From contig NZ_ACDZ02000002.1 of the NCBI RefSeq assembly GCF_000173915.1, positions 1 through 39,104 on the forward strand: a stretch of DNA of 39,104 nt, written 5' to 3'. The notes under the pieces were generated by a model. That model was not told where the DNA came from and made no database searches. It saw nothing but the letters and a program-made list of their open reading frames with translations. This document shows positions 27,063 through 37,418 of the stretch, piece by piece. The translations under genes were made by a program, and so were the position numbers. Each line of letters opens with the position of its first letter. Position 1 is the first letter of the stretch. The stretch comes from Gemella haemolysans ATCC 10379. GTDB lineage: Bacteria; Bacillota; Bacilli; Staphylococcales; Gemellaceae.

Positions 27063-28514
27063 ATGAGCGAAGTTAAAGTTTTAAAAAATTTTATCAATGG
27101 AGAATTTGAAAATATTTCAAATTATGATTACCTTGACGTGCTAAATCCATCAAATGAAGAAGTAATAGCAAAAGTACCTTCTTCTACTAGGGAAGATGTA
27201 GACCGTGCAATTGATATCGCAGAAGTTGCACAGCGTGACTGGGAAAAATTACCAGCAGTTGAAAGAGGCGCATACTTAAGAAAAATTGCAGAGCGTATTC
27301 GTGAACGTGAACCTGAAATTACTCAAACTATTGTTAACGAAGGTGGTAAAACTTTTGATTTAGCAAAAGTAGAAGTACTATTCACTGCTGATTACTTAGA
27401 TTATATGGCTGAATGGGCGAGAAGATATGAAGGGGAAATTATTCAAAGTGATAGAAAAGATGAACATATCTTCCTATTCAAACGCCCTCACGGAGTAACT
27501 ACTGGTATCTTACCTTGGAACTTCCCATTCTTCTTAACCGCTAGAAAAGCCGCACCAGCTTTACTTACAGGGAATACAATCGTTATTAAACCTAGTCAAT
27601 TAACACCAATTAATGCTGACATTTTTTGTCAAATTTGTATAGAGGTTGGTCTACCTAAAGGAATACTTAATATAGTTCACGGATTAGGTGCTACAGTAGG
27701 TAATAGATTGGCTTCTAACCCTAAAGTTGGTTTAGTAAGTTTAACAGGAAGTTTAACTGCTGGACAAGAAGTTATGAAAGCAGCTGCCGAAAACATTACC
27801 AATGTATCTTTAGAACTTGGAGGAAAAGCACCAGCTATCGTCTTTAAAGATGCAGACCTAAATCTTGCTGCTAAAGCAATTGTTGCTTCTCGTGTAATTA
27901 ACTCTGGTCAAGTATGTAACTGCGCAGAAAGAGTTTATGTACACGAAGATGTTAAAGATGAATTCGAAAAATTATTATTCGCTGAGCTTGATAAAGTTAA
28001 ATTCGGTGATCCAAATAAAGAAGGTGGCGTAGATTACGGTCCACTTATCGAAAAACGTGCTGTAGACGCTGTTGCTGAAAAAGTTGCTTATGCAGTAAAA
28101 CAAGGTGCTACTCTATCTTACGGTGGAACTCGTGATGAAAACCAAGTTGGATTCTTCTTTGGTCCAACCGTATTAACTGATGTAACTAATGAAATGAACA
28201 TCATGAAAGAAGAAACATTCGGGCCTGTAATCCCAATTGCTACATTCAAAACTTTAGAAGAAGTATTAGAATATGCTAATGATTCAGAATACGGATTAAC
28301 TTCATCAGTTTATACTACTAACCTAAATACTGCTTTCAAAGCAGTTAATGGTCTAAAATTCGGTGAAACATACATCAACCGTGAAAACTTTGAAGCAATG
28401 CAAGGATTCCACGCTGGACGCCGTAAATCTGGTATCGGTGGAGCAGACGGTAAACATGGTTTAGAAGAATACTTAACTACTCAAGTTGTTTACATGCAAT
28501 TAGATAATGAATAA
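27063..28514 (+). CDS. aldA: Lactaldehyde dehydrogenase-like aldehyde dehydrogenase, 483 aa
   Basis: NAD-dependent aldehyde dehydrogenase. The sequence closely follows E. coli AldA in several places: FTADYLDYMAEWARRYEGEI, GVTTGILPWNFPFFLTARK, KFGETYINRENFEAMQGFHAG and KSGIGGADGKHGLEEYLTTQ. The catalytic Glu is in VSLELGGKAPAIV and the catalytic Cys in INSGQVCNCAERVYV. AldA oxidises lactaldehyde (from fucose/rhamnose breakdown or methylglyoxal) and glycolaldehyde. It is a single gene with its own promoter, a cre-like site and a strong terminator, so it is likely under carbon control. No fucose or rhamnose genes are in the window. Confidence 0.9.
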   Translation: MSEVKVLKNFINGEFENISNYDYLDVLNPSNEEVIAKVPSSTREDVDRAIDIAEVAQRDWEKLPAVERGAYLRKIAERIREREPEITQTIVNEGGKTFDLAKVEVLFTADYLDYMAEWARRYEGEIIQSDRKDEHIFLFKRPHGVTTGILPWNFPFFLTARKAAPALLTGNTIVIKPSQLTPINADIFCQICIEVGLPKGILNIVHGLGATVGNRLASNPKVGLVSLTGSLTAGQEVMKAAAENITNVSLELGGKAPAIVFKDADLNLAAKAIVASRVINSGQVCNCAERVYVHEDVKDEFEKLLFAELDKVKFGDPNKEGGVDYGPLIEKRAVDAVAEKVAYAVKQGATLSYGGTRDENQVGFFFGPTVLTDVTNEMNIMKEETFGPVIPIATFKTLEEVLEYANDSEYGLTSSVYTTNLNTAFKAVNGLKFGETYINRENFEAMQGFHAGRRKSGIGGADGKHGLEEYLTTQVVYMQLDNE

Positions 28515-28518
28515 AAAT

Positions 28519-28557
28519 AAAAAAACAGATTCTAGATTTTCTAGAATCTGTTTTTTA
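28519..28557 (+). terminator. aldA terminator
   Basis: AAAAACAGATTCTAGA pairs with the complementary arm TCTAGAATCTGTTTTT around a 3-base loop and the run of T residues continues. It is very strong and may act in both directions. Confidence 0.92.
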
Positions 28558-28850
28558 AATACTTTAATAAACTTGACTTCTCTTAATTATGGTTATAAGT
28601 TCCTCTAAAATTTATTACTATTACCAAAAATACCTTCTTCATTTTCACATTATATTCATTACTACATCTGAACAATATCAACTTCTTCCAAAACAATCTT
28701 TGATTTCAACAATAAAATTATTACCACAACTAATTAATAAGTGAGTATAATAGTCAATTATTTTTTAGACGTTTAAAATATAGTTTTCAATATATACATA
28801 GATTTCCATCACTTTTCATTCTCAAATTCATAATTTTTTCAAAAAAATAA
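28558..28850. other. Gene-free spacer between aldA and the NSS leader
   Basis: AT-rich, no gene on either strand. A TATAAT near 28746 lacks a clear -35. Nothing else recognised. Confidence 0.5.
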
Positions 28851-28879
28851 TTGACAATTTTTCAGATAAATGTTAAGAT
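28851..28879 (+). promoter_or_regulatory. Promoter of the NSS transporter leader
   Basis: Consensus TTGACA (28851-28856) and TAAGAT (28874-28879) with a 17-base spacer. The transcript would start near 28886, giving a leader of about 274 bases before the transporter ATG. Confidence 0.85.
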
Positions 28880-28913
28880 TTTAACAACAATTATAAAAAG
28901 GAGCTACTCACTA

Positions 28914-28967
28914 ATGAAAAACACTATTTTAACTAGTAAAAGAGAATACTTTTTTGTGCCATTTTAG
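28914..28967 (+). CDS. Leader peptide of the NSS transporter attenuator, 17 aa
   Basis: ATG at 28914 follows AAGGAG at 28898-28903, a strong ribosome binding site with a 10-base gap. The 17-codon frame reads MKNTILTSKREYFFVPF and stops at TAG 28965-28967, 3 bases before the first hairpin arm. Tyr-Phe-Phe at codons 12-14 plus Phe17 would be the control codons. This is a classical arrangement for amino-acid-responsive attenuation. A shift to the -1 frame in the T6 run would give a 38-residue product ending at 29029. Confidence 0.65.
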   Translation: MKNTILTSKREYFFVPF

Positions 28968-28969
28968 CA

Positions 28970-29125
28970 GCACTTATATCTCATAGCATTGTAGATATAA
29001 GTGCAACGATGTCTACAATGGCTAGTTAAGTTTGTTTTTTGGCCATTGGTAAAAATACTAAATGGTCTTGAGTATCATATTATTTATGTTTTAAAAGCTA
29101 TTTAGTATTTTCTAAATAGCTTTTA
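28970..29125 (+). promoter_or_regulatory. Attenuator: chain of mutually exclusive hairpins
   Basis: Six stems compete in order. A: 28970-28981 with 28993-29004 (12 bp). B: 28987-28995 with 29012-29020. C': 29016-29022 with 29042-29048, extendable by 2 bp. C: 29041-29047 with 29061-29067. D: 29052-29063 with 29100-29111 (12 bp, antiterminator). E: 29092-29105 with 29112-29125 (14 bp, terminator, then T-rich). Each overlaps the next. A ribosome stalled at the Tyr-Phe-Phe codons leaves A free, so C' and D form and E cannot: transcription continues. A ribosome at the leader stop covers A, so B and C form, and E terminates. Confidence 0.75.
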
Positions 29126-29135
29126 CTTATTTTTT
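29092..29135 (+). terminator. Attenuator terminator of the NSS transporter
   Basis: TAAAAGCTATTTAG pairs perfectly with CTAAATAGCTTTTA around a 6-base loop, followed by CTTATTTTTT. It lies 25 bases before the transporter ribosome binding site, so it controls read-through. Confidence 0.85.
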
Positions 29136-29159
29136 AAATTAGATTTAGGAGGAAAACTT

Positions 29160-30503
29160 ATGTCAGACAATTCAAAATGGAGTTCGAAAATAGGATTCAT
29201 ACTTGCTTCTGCAGGTTCTGCAATAGGACTAGGTGCAGTATGGAAGTTCCCTTATATGACCGCAGCTAACGGTGGAGGTGGATTCTTATTAGTCTTTCTT
29301 ATTTTCACATTATTAATCGGGTTACCACTTCTGCTTGCGGAATTCGTGCTTGGTCGCGGCGCTGGTGTTTCAGCGATTAGAACTTTCGGTAAATTAGGAA
29401 AAAATAAAAAATACAATGTTATTGGTTACATTGGTGGATTTGCCCTATTCATCTTACTATCATTCTATAGTGTTATCGGTGGATGGATTTTAGTATATCT
29501 TGGTATTTCAATCGCAGATGCACTTGGTGCCCACTCTACTTCAGATCATGCAGCACTTTTTGTTAGTATTATTTCTAACACTTGGATTGCATTAGGAGCA
29601 CAAGCATTATTCATCTTATTGAATATTTATATAGTATCTCGTGGAGTTCAAAAAGGTATTGAAAAAGCATCAAAAATCATGATGCCGTTATTATTCATCA
29701 TCTTCCTGGTAATTATCACAAGATCATTAACATTACCTAACGCGATGAACGGTGTTACTTATTTCTTAAAACCAGATTTCTCTAAAATCACTAGTTCTGG
29801 TATTTTATTTGCACTAGGGCAATCATTCTTCGCATTATCAATCGGGGTTACAGCTATGCTTACATATGCTTCTTATCTTGATAGAAAAACTAATCTTGTT
29901 CAATCTGGTATCTCAGTTGTATTAATGAATATTGCAGTGTCAGTAATGGCTGGTCTTGCAATCTTCCCTGCGATGAGTTCATTCGGTATGGAATCTGAAG
30001 GTGGACCAAGTCTATTATTCATAGTATTACCACAATTATTTAACAATATGGCTTTCGGTAAAATTTTCTACATCTTATTCTTAATATTATTCTTATTCGC
30101 CACTATTACTTCATCAGTAGTAATGTTAGAAATTAATGTAGGAAATATAACTAATCAGAGAAATACTAACCGTACTAAATTTAGTGTAATCATCGGAATC
30201 TTAACTTTCATCGTTGGAATTCCTTCTGCTCTATCTTACGGATCACTATCTAATACATTAATATTTGGAAAAACAATTTTTGATTTAATGGATTTCTTAG
30301 TTTCTAATATTCTAATGCCACTTGGCTGTCTTGCATTATCAATATTCACAGGATATGTACTTGATAAAAAAGTAGCTCTGGAGCAATTACACATCGATGA
30401 AAATAAAAAATCAAGCTTGTTATTATTCAAAGTATGGTTATTTTTACTAAGATATGTACTTCCAATTATTATACTTATCGTTTGTTTAGCACAATTCTTA
30501 TAA
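29160..30503 (+). CDS. Sodium-dependent amino-acid transporter (NSS/SNF family), 447 aa
   Basis: A sodium:amino-acid symporter of the LeuT/NSS fold with about 11 membrane segments. The first is the family hallmark GSAIGLGAVWKFPYMTAANGGGGFLL (residues 18-43), and segment 6 includes the unwound region around FALGQSFFALSIGVTAMLTYASY. Bacterial relatives take up tryptophan, tyrosine, leucine or other hydrophobic amino acids (TnaT, Tyt1, MhsT, LeuT). The leader peptide with Tyr-Phe-Phe suggests an aromatic substrate. ATG follows AGGAGG with 7 bases. The gene is monocistronic, with a terminator right after it. Confidence 0.92.
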   Translation: MSDNSKWSSKIGFILASAGSAIGLGAVWKFPYMTAANGGGGFLLVFLIFTLLIGLPLLLAEFVLGRGAGVSAIRTFGKLGKNKKYNVIGYIGGFALFILLSFYSVIGGWILVYLGISIADALGAHSTSDHAALFVSIISNTWIALGAQALFILLNIYIVSRGVQKGIEKASKIMMPLLFIIFLVIITRSLTLPNAMNGVTYFLKPDFSKITSSGILFALGQSFFALSIGVTAMLTYASYLDRKTNLVQSGISVVLMNIAVSVMAGLAIFPAMSSFGMESEGGPSLLFIVLPQLFNNMAFGKIFYILFLILFLFATITSSVVMLEINVGNITNQRNTNRTKFSVIIGILTFIVGIPSALSYGSLSNTLIFGKTIFDLMDFLVSNILMPLGCLALSIFTGYVLDKKVALEQLHIDENKKSSLLLFKVWLFLLRYVLPIIILIVCLAQFL

Positions 30504-30513
30504 TAAATTAAAC

Positions 30514-30560
30514 AAAACTATCACATCATATATTTTATATTTTGTGATAGTTTTTATTTT
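30514..30560 (+). terminator. NSS transporter terminator
   Basis: AAAACTATCACA (30514-30525) pairs with TGTGATAGTTTT (30543-30554) followed by TATTTTTT. Confidence 0.88.
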
Positions 30561-30566
30561 TTATTA

Positions 30567-30595
30567 TTGACAACCGTTTTCATTAGTGTTAATAT
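30567..30595 (+). promoter_or_regulatory. rib operon promoter
   Basis: Consensus TTGACA (30567-30572) and TAATAT (30590-30595) with a 17-base spacer. The start is near 30602, 12 bases before the FMN riboswitch. Confidence 0.85.
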
Positions 30596-30613
30596 TAAGT
30601 CAGAATTAAATAT

Positions 30614-30730
30614 TTCTTCGGGGTCGGGTGAAAGTCCCAATCGGCGGTGACTAGTTTACTAGAAGTCCGTGAGCGCAAGCTGATCTGGTGAAATTCCAGA
30701 ACCGACAGTATAGTCTGGATGGGAGAAGAA
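30614..30730 (+). ncRNA. FMN riboswitch (RFN element)
   Basis: The conserved RFN blocks are present in order: TTCTTCGGGG, GGGTGAAAGTCCC, the CGGCGGTGA core, AGTCCGTGAGCG, CTGATCTGGTGAAATTCCAG, CCGACAGT and a closing GGGAGAAGAA. The first and last segments pair as P1. FMN binding should stop expression of the downstream riboflavin genes. Confidence 0.97.
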
Positions 30731-30838
30731 ATTAATAGTATTAAGATAAAATACCTTATACTTATTGAGAATATTTTTATAGCCTATAGTGAATCTAAAA
30801 GCACTAAGGTCTATTAATAGAATATAAAACTAACCATC

Positions 30839-30880
30839 AATCCCGATTAAATTTGACATTCAAATGTAATTGGGATTTTT
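30839..30880 (+). terminator. Riboswitch-controlled terminator
   Basis: AATCCCGATT (30839-30848) pairs with AATTGGGATT (30868-30877), with an inner ATTTG/CAAAT stem, followed by TTTTTATTATTT. It ends just before the ribD ribosome binding site and is the likely expression platform. Confidence 0.85.
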
Positions 30881-30904
30881 ATTATTTAGAAAGGAGTTGA
30901 TAAT

Positions 30905-31975
30905 GTGCATGAATATTTTATGAAGCTTGCTCTACTTGAAGCCAAGCGTGGTACTAAGTATACACATACTAATCCCATAGTAGGAGCAATTATAGTAAAA
31001 GATGATGAAATTATCGCAAGAGGTTCACATCTTCGTTACGGATGTGAGCACGCTGAAAAAAATGCAATTTCTACATGCGAAACTCCTGAAAAATTATTTA
31101 ATTCAACGCTTTACGTTACTTTAGAACCTTGTAATCATAAAGGTAAACAACCACCTTGTACAGATACTATAGTAGAAATGGGTATCTCTAAGGTAGTTGT
31201 TGCTCAATTAGATCCTAATCCTCTCGTTAGCGGAAAAGGTATCAAATATTTGCAAGACAATGGTATAGAAGTAATAACTGGTGTTCTTGAAAAAGAGGCT
31301 TATAATTTAAACTATGCTTATAATCTATTTCATAGTGAGAAAAGACCTTATGTAGTCTTAAAGCAAGCCACTAGTCTTGATGGAAAACTAGCCTTCACTA
31401 ACAAAAGAACTCAAATTACCGGTAAAGACGTTTATGATTTTGTTAGAAATGAAAGAGATAATTATCAAGCAATTTTAGTAGGTGCTAGAACTGTTTTAAC
31501 AGACAATCCGAAGTTAACTGGAGCTAACACTTCATTATTCCCACCAAAAAGAATTGTCCTAGATGCTGACGGAGATATCTTTGAACATAATAATCTGAAT
31601 TTATTTAACAACAGTTTATCTGAAGTTATAGTTTTTACAAAACAAAAATGTAAAAACTTACCTTCACACGTTACTATAATTACACCTAAAGAATTCAGTA
31701 TAAAAGAAATTTTATCTGAAGTTGCTAAACTCGGTATTCAATCGGTTTATGTTGAAGGTGGACCTAACATTCATGATCAATTTTTAGCTAGTGGTTATTG
31801 GGATGAAGTCATAACCTATATCTCCCCTATTCTTTTAGGAGGGAACAATACCTCATCATTCACTAGCAATAGGATAACAAATGAAAAAATACAACTTCAC
31901 GATACTAAGATTACCAAGCTTGGCGAAGATATACGTGTCTCAGGAAGGAGAGTTTCTCAATGTTTACAGGATTAA
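30905..31975 (+). CDS. ribD: Riboflavin biosynthesis protein RibD (deaminase/reductase), 356 aa
   Basis: Bifunctional: deaminates and then reduces the pyrimidine intermediate from GTP. The deaminase domain (about 1-145) has the zinc motif HAEKNAIS and PCNHKGKQPPC. The reductase domain (about 150-350) has QATSLDGKLA and YVEGGPNIHDQF. The start is GTG at 30905, 8 bases after AAGGAG. A nearby ATG at 30903 is in another frame and stops quickly. It overlaps ribE by 16 bases, so translation is coupled. Confidence 0.97.
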   Translation: MHEYFMKLALLEAKRGTKYTHTNPIVGAIIVKDDEIIARGSHLRYGCEHAEKNAISTCETPEKLFNSTLYVTLEPCNHKGKQPPCTDTIVEMGISKVVVAQLDPNPLVSGKGIKYLQDNGIEVITGVLEKEAYNLNYAYNLFHSEKRPYVVLKQATSLDGKLAFTNKRTQITGKDVYDFVRNERDNYQAILVGARTVLTDNPKLTGANTSLFPPKRIVLDADGDIFEHNNLNLFNNSLSEVIVFTKQKCKNLPSHVTIITPKEFSIKEILSEVAKLGIQSVYVEGGPNIHDQFLASGYWDEVITYISPILLGGNNTSSFTSNRITNEKIQLHDTKITKLGEDIRVSGRRVSQCLQD

Positions 31976-32571
31976 TAAAAGAACAAGGAAAAATAGTAAA
32001 AATTATTAAATCTAGTCATAGTATAAAACTGACTATTCAAGCGAGTAAGAATTTACTAGAAACATACAAAATTGGTGATAGTATGGCGGTAAACGGTGTA
32101 TGTCTAACATGTGTTCAAAAAAGTTCATCACAGTTCACTGTAGATATTATGCCAGAAACTTATAAAAGAACCACATTCAAAGATTTAAAAATAAATGATG
32201 CTGTCAACTTAGAACCTGCAATGGGGCATTCAGACAGATTCGAAGGTCATATAGTTTCTGGACACAGTGATGGTTTAGCACAGTTAGCAGCAAGGCAAAA
32301 AGATGAAAATGCCATTCTACTTACTTTTTCATACCCTAGCAAATTCCAAGGTGAAATAATTAACCAAGGATCTATTACAATTAATGGAATAAGTTTAACA
32401 GTGGTAACTTGTGATAACAACAAATTTACGGTGTCGCTAATTCCGCATACTGCTAAGCATACAAATTTAGAAAAATTAAAAATTGGTGACAGTGTAAATA
32501 TAGAAACAGATATATTAGCAAAATACATTAAAGCTCAATTAAAACTATTTGGAGGAAAGTTTAATGATTAA
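31960..32571 (+). CDS. ribE: Riboflavin synthase, alpha subunit, 203 aa
   Basis: Makes riboflavin from two molecules of 6,7-dimethyl-8-ribityllumazine. It starts MFTGLIKEQGKI and holds two homologous lumazine-binding halves (NGVCLTCV and NGISLTVV are equivalent loops). Length is normal. The ATG follows GGAAGGAGAG inside the ribD end, and the end overlaps the ribBA start (ATGATTAA). Confidence 0.97.
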   Translation: MFTGLIKEQGKIVKIIKSSHSIKLTIQASKNLLETYKIGDSMAVNGVCLTCVQKSSSQFTVDIMPETYKRTTFKDLKINDAVNLEPAMGHSDRFEGHIVSGHSDGLAQLAARQKDENAILLTFSYPSKFQGEIINQGSITINGISLTVVTCDNNKFTVSLIPHTAKHTNLEKLKIGDSVNIETDILAKYIKAQLKLFGGKFND

Positions 32572-33739
32572 TAACGTAAGAAAAGCAATAGAAGATTTAA
32601 AAGCTGGAAAATTAATCGTTCTTATCGATGATGATGACAGAGAGGCTGAAGGAGATTTAGTAGGCCTAGCAGAACTTGTTACTGGCGAAACTGTTAATTT
32701 TATGGCAAAACATGGTCGTGGTTTAATTTGCGCCCCAGTTTCAACTGAAATCGCAAAAAGATTAAATCTACACTCTATGTTAGATAAAAATACAGATCCA
32801 CACCAGACTGCATTTACAGTGAGCGTTGACCATAAAACATCAACTACGGGAATCTCAGCTTTTGAAAGAGCAACAACTATAAAAGAATTAGCAAACCCAA
32901 ATTCTAGACCTGAAGATTTCAATAGACCTGGACATATGTTCCCACTTATCGGTCGCGATGGTGGAATTAAAGTTCGTCGCGGTCACACGGAAGCAAGCAT
33001 AGATCTAGCTAAATTAGCTAATAGTGCAGAAGCTACTTACATCTGTGAAATTATGAATGAAGACGGCACTATGGCTAGAAGAGATGACTTGTATGAATTC
33101 GCTAAAAAATGGGATTTAACGGTTGTTGATTTAGATGAGCTGACACGTTTTTTGTCATTTGAAGATAGCGTTAAAGTAAAATTACCTACAGAATTTGGGG
33201 ATTTTGATTTACAGCTATTCGAAGATGAATTTAATAAAGAACACTTAATCATCAGTAAAGGTGATTTAACTTCTGAAGAACCATTATTAATACGAGTTCA
33301 CTCAGAGTGTTTAACTGGAGATGTCTTCACTTCTCATAGATGTGACTGCGGTGAACAACTACACGCAGCACTTCAAAAAATTTCCGACTTAGGTCGTGGT
33401 GCAGTTCTTTATCTACGTCAGGAAGGACGAGGAATAGGATTAAGAAATAAACTTCTTGCATATCAACTGCAAGAACAAGGCGTTGATACTTACGAAGCTA
33501 ATGTACAGTTAGGTTTCGCTCCTGATGAAAGGGACTATACTATCGCCGTAGATATGCTTGATTACTTAGGAATTAAATCGGTAAAACTTCTAACTAATAA
33601 TCCTGACAAAGTAGAACAGCTAACTTCTTTAGGAATAAATATCGTGGATAGAGTTCCAATAAATATAAAACCCCATAAAGAAAACAAAAATTATTTACAA
33701 ACAAAAAAAATAAAATTTAATCACTTTTTAGACATTTAA
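32564..33739 (+). CDS. ribBA: DHBP synthase / GTP cyclohydrolase II fusion, 391 aa
   Basis: Provides both precursors of riboflavin. The N-terminal half (about 1-200) is 3,4-dihydroxy-2-butanone-4-phosphate synthase ([14 protein letters not shown], then [15 protein letters not shown]). The C-terminal half is GTP cyclohydrolase II with the zinc Cys cluster [20 protein letters not shown] and [12 protein letters not shown] chose ATG 32564, which follows GGAGG at 32551; the upstream TTG at 32549 lies on that ribosome binding site itself. The two-domain fusion is the usual Gram-positive form. Confidence 0.97.
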   Translation: MINNVRKAIEDLKAGKLIVLIDDDDREAEGDLVGLAELVTGETVNFMAKHGRGLICAPVSTEIAKRLNLHSMLDKNTDPHQTAFTVSVDHKTSTTGISAFERATTIKELANPNSRPEDFNRPGHMFPLIGRDGGIKVRRGHTEASIDLAKLANSAEATYICEIMNEDGTMARRDDLYEFAKKWDLTVVDLDELTRFLSFEDSVKVKLPTEFGDFDLQLFEDEFNKEHLIISKGDLTSEEPLLIRVHSECLTGDVFTSHRCDCGEQLHAALQKISDLGRGAVLYLRQEGRGIGLRNKLLAYQLQEQGVDTYEANVQLGFAPDERDYTIAVDMLDYLGIKSVKLLTNNPDKVEQLTSLGINIVDRVPINIKPHKENKNYLQTKKIKFNHFLDI

Positions 33740-33752
33740 GGAGAATATTATT

Positions 33753-34214
33753 ATGACAACATTTGAAGGAAAATTTATAGGTAAAGATATTAAAGTAGCA
33801 ATCGTAGTAGCTCGTTTTAACGAATTTATTACGTCTAAATTATTAGGTGGAGCTAAGGATACCCTAATTAGAAATGAAGTAAAAGAAGAAAATATCGATG
33901 TTTACTGGGTTCCAGGAGCATTTGAAATTCCATTTATCACAAAAAAATTAGTAGCTACAAATAAATATGATGGTGTTATTACATTAGGAAGTGTTATTCG
34001 TGGAAGTACTAGTCACTATGATCTAGTTTGTAATGAAGTTGCAAAAGGTGTTGGTCACATTAGTCTTAATAGTGATATTCCTGTTATGTTCGGAGTTATA
34101 ACTACTGAAGATATCGATCAAGCTATCGAAAGAGCTGGATCGAAAGCAGGAAACAAAGGTAGCGATTGTGCCCAAGGTCTTCTTGAAATGATAGATTTGA
34201 CTAAACAAATTTAG
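33753..34214 (+). CDS. ribH: 6,7-dimethyl-8-ribityllumazine synthase, 153 aa
   Basis: Condenses the pyrimidine and DHBP to lumazine; forms icosahedral or pentameric shells. Contains [16 protein letters not shown] near residue 18, [10 protein letters not shown], and [14 protein letters not shown] with the catalytic His. Length is standard. It is the last gene of the rib operon, 13 bases after ribBA. Confidence 0.97.
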   Translation: MTTFEGKFIGKDIKVAIVVARFNEFITSKLLGGAKDTLIRNEVKEENIDVYWVPGAFEIPFITKKLVATNKYDGVITLGSVIRGSTSHYDLVCNEVAKGVGHISLNSDIPVMFGVITTEDIDQAIERAGSKAGNKGSDCAQGLLEMIDLTKQI

Positions 34215-34220
34215 TAAATA

Positions 34221-34258
34221 AAGGTAGGAACTTAAAATTAAAGTTCCTACCTTCTTTG
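34221..34258. terminator. Bidirectional terminator between ribH and guaB
   Basis: AAGGTAGGAACTT (34221-34233) pairs perfectly with AAGTTCCTACCTT (34241-34253). The genes are convergent. T residues follow in the plus direction (TCTTTGTT); the A-rich sequence before the stem gives a T-run on the minus strand. Confidence 0.85.
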
Positions 34259-34270
34259 TTATTCATATTA

Positions 34271-36342
<2,072 letters not shown>

Positions 36343-36377
36343 AACTCCTCCTATATAAACTTTGAGTAATTTTATTT

Positions 36378-36406
36378 ATGATACCAAACTTTCATTGAAA
36401 ATTCAA
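36378..36406 (-). promoter_or_regulatory. xpt-guaB promoter
   Basis: TTGAAT (36406-36401) and TATCAT (36383-36378) with a 17-base spacer on the minus strand. The -35 abuts the hslO terminator stem, so the two signals are packed together. Confidence 0.7.
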
Positions 36407-36440
36407 GAGCCTAATGAAATGTTATTCATTAAGGCTCTTT
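36406..36440 (-). terminator. hslO terminator
   Basis: AGAGCC and TAATGAA on one arm pair with TTCATTA and GGCTCT on the other (one bulge) around a 6-base loop. Minus-direction sequence after the stem is TTGAATTTTC, weak in T but close. It ends 11 bases before the hslO stop. Confidence 0.75.
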
Positions 36441-36450
36441 ATTCATAATA

Positions 36451-37326
36451 TTATTTTAAATTGTCTAATAAGTCAGTTATTTCTTTTTGAGAGAAATGAT
36501 ATTTTTCTTTACAAAATGCACAAACTAATTCTGTTGTCTCTTGTTTTGCAATATCTTCTAATTCTTCTTTCCCTAATGTTACCAAAGCATCAGCATAGCG
36601 TTCTTTAGAACATGTACATTTGAACTCAACATCGTTCTTATTTAAGATACGGTAGTTTTCTTCTCCACCAAAGATAATATTTGCAATTTCTTCTGGAGTT
36701 TTTCCTTCATGAATAAGCGTAGAAATAGGCTTAATATTACTAATTGCTTTTTCAATCTTAGTTATAGTATCACTAGTAGCATTCGGAAGTACTTGTAGAA
36801 TAAATCCACCTGCAGCTATAACAGAATTATCAGTTTCTACTAATACTCCTAAAGATACTGCAGAAGGTACTTGTTCACTAGCAGCAAAGTAGTATGTGAA
36901 GTCTTCAGCGATTTCTCCTGATACTATCGGTGATGTAGTAGTATATTTTTCATTTAATCCTAAATCACGTACTACAGTGATATTTCCACCACCTACTACT
37001 CCTTTTACATCAAGTTTCCCTTGTGCATTACTTGGAATATGAACTTGCATATTTTTCGCGTATGCTGTAGTTTCTCCAAGTTCATTTGACGAAGCGTATA
37101 TAGTTCCTACAGGTCCATCTCCACGCACAGCTACATCAATTCTATCTCCACTCTTAAGCATCGCTCCCATCATAGTAGTAACTGTAGCAGTACGTCCTAC
37201 TGCTGCAATCGCCGTTGGATACGCATCGTGTCTTTGTCTAATTTCTTCTACTAAATCTGTAGTTTTTGTCACAAAAAATCTAATTTCATCATTAAAGGCT
37301 AATCCTCTAATTAAATAATCTTTCAT
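36451..37326 (-). CDS. hslO: Redox-regulated chaperone Hsp33, 291 aa
   Basis: A holdase chaperone activated by oxidative unfolding. The N-terminal domain is followed by a C-terminal zinc switch with FKCTCSKERYADAL (CxC) and LVCAFCKEKYHF (CxxC), the four Cys that release zinc on oxidation. Length is typical. It is a single gene with its own promoter (37381-37409) and a terminator. Start ATG follows AAAGGAA. Confidence 0.97.
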   Translation of the reverse strand: MKDYLIRGLAFNDEIRFFVTKTTDLVEEIRQRHDAYPTAIAAVGRTATVTTMMGAMLKSGDRIDVAVRGDGPVGTIYASSNELGETTAYAKNMQVHIPSNAQGKLDVKGVVGGGNITVVRDLGLNEKYTTTSPIVSGEIAEDFTYYFAASEQVPSAVSLGVLVETDNSVIAAGGFILQVLPNATSDTITKIEKAISNIKPISTLIHEGKTPEEIANIIFGGEENYRILNKNDVEFKCTCSKERYADALVTLGKEELEDIAKQETTELVCAFCKEKYHFSQKEITDLLDNLK

Positions 37327-37380
37327 TAAAATTTATTCCTTTCAAATTCTTATACTTCTATAAATTTCTTACGATTTTCT

Positions 37381-37409
37381 ATTATACATTTAATTTCTAT
37401 TATTGTCTA
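37381..37409 (-). promoter_or_regulatory. hslO promoter
   Basis: TAGACA (37409-37404) and TATAAT (37386-37381) with a 17-base spacer on the minus strand, about 55 bases before the start codon. Confidence 0.7.
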
Positions 37410-37418
37410 TATATTTAC

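Noticed and set aside
28886-29159. T-box or amino-acid riboswitch as the NSS leader
   Set aside because: The T-box sequence (AGGGTGGNACCGCG) and known aptamer cores are absent; the leader peptide plus competing hairpins explain it better.
32549-32563. TTG start for ribBA at 32549
   Set aside because: This TTG is part of the ribosome binding site for the ATG at 32564, which matches the family N-terminus.
36343-36450. Guanine/xanthine riboswitch upstream of xpt
   Set aside because: The region is too short and is filled by the promoter and the hslO terminator; conserved aptamer segments are absent.
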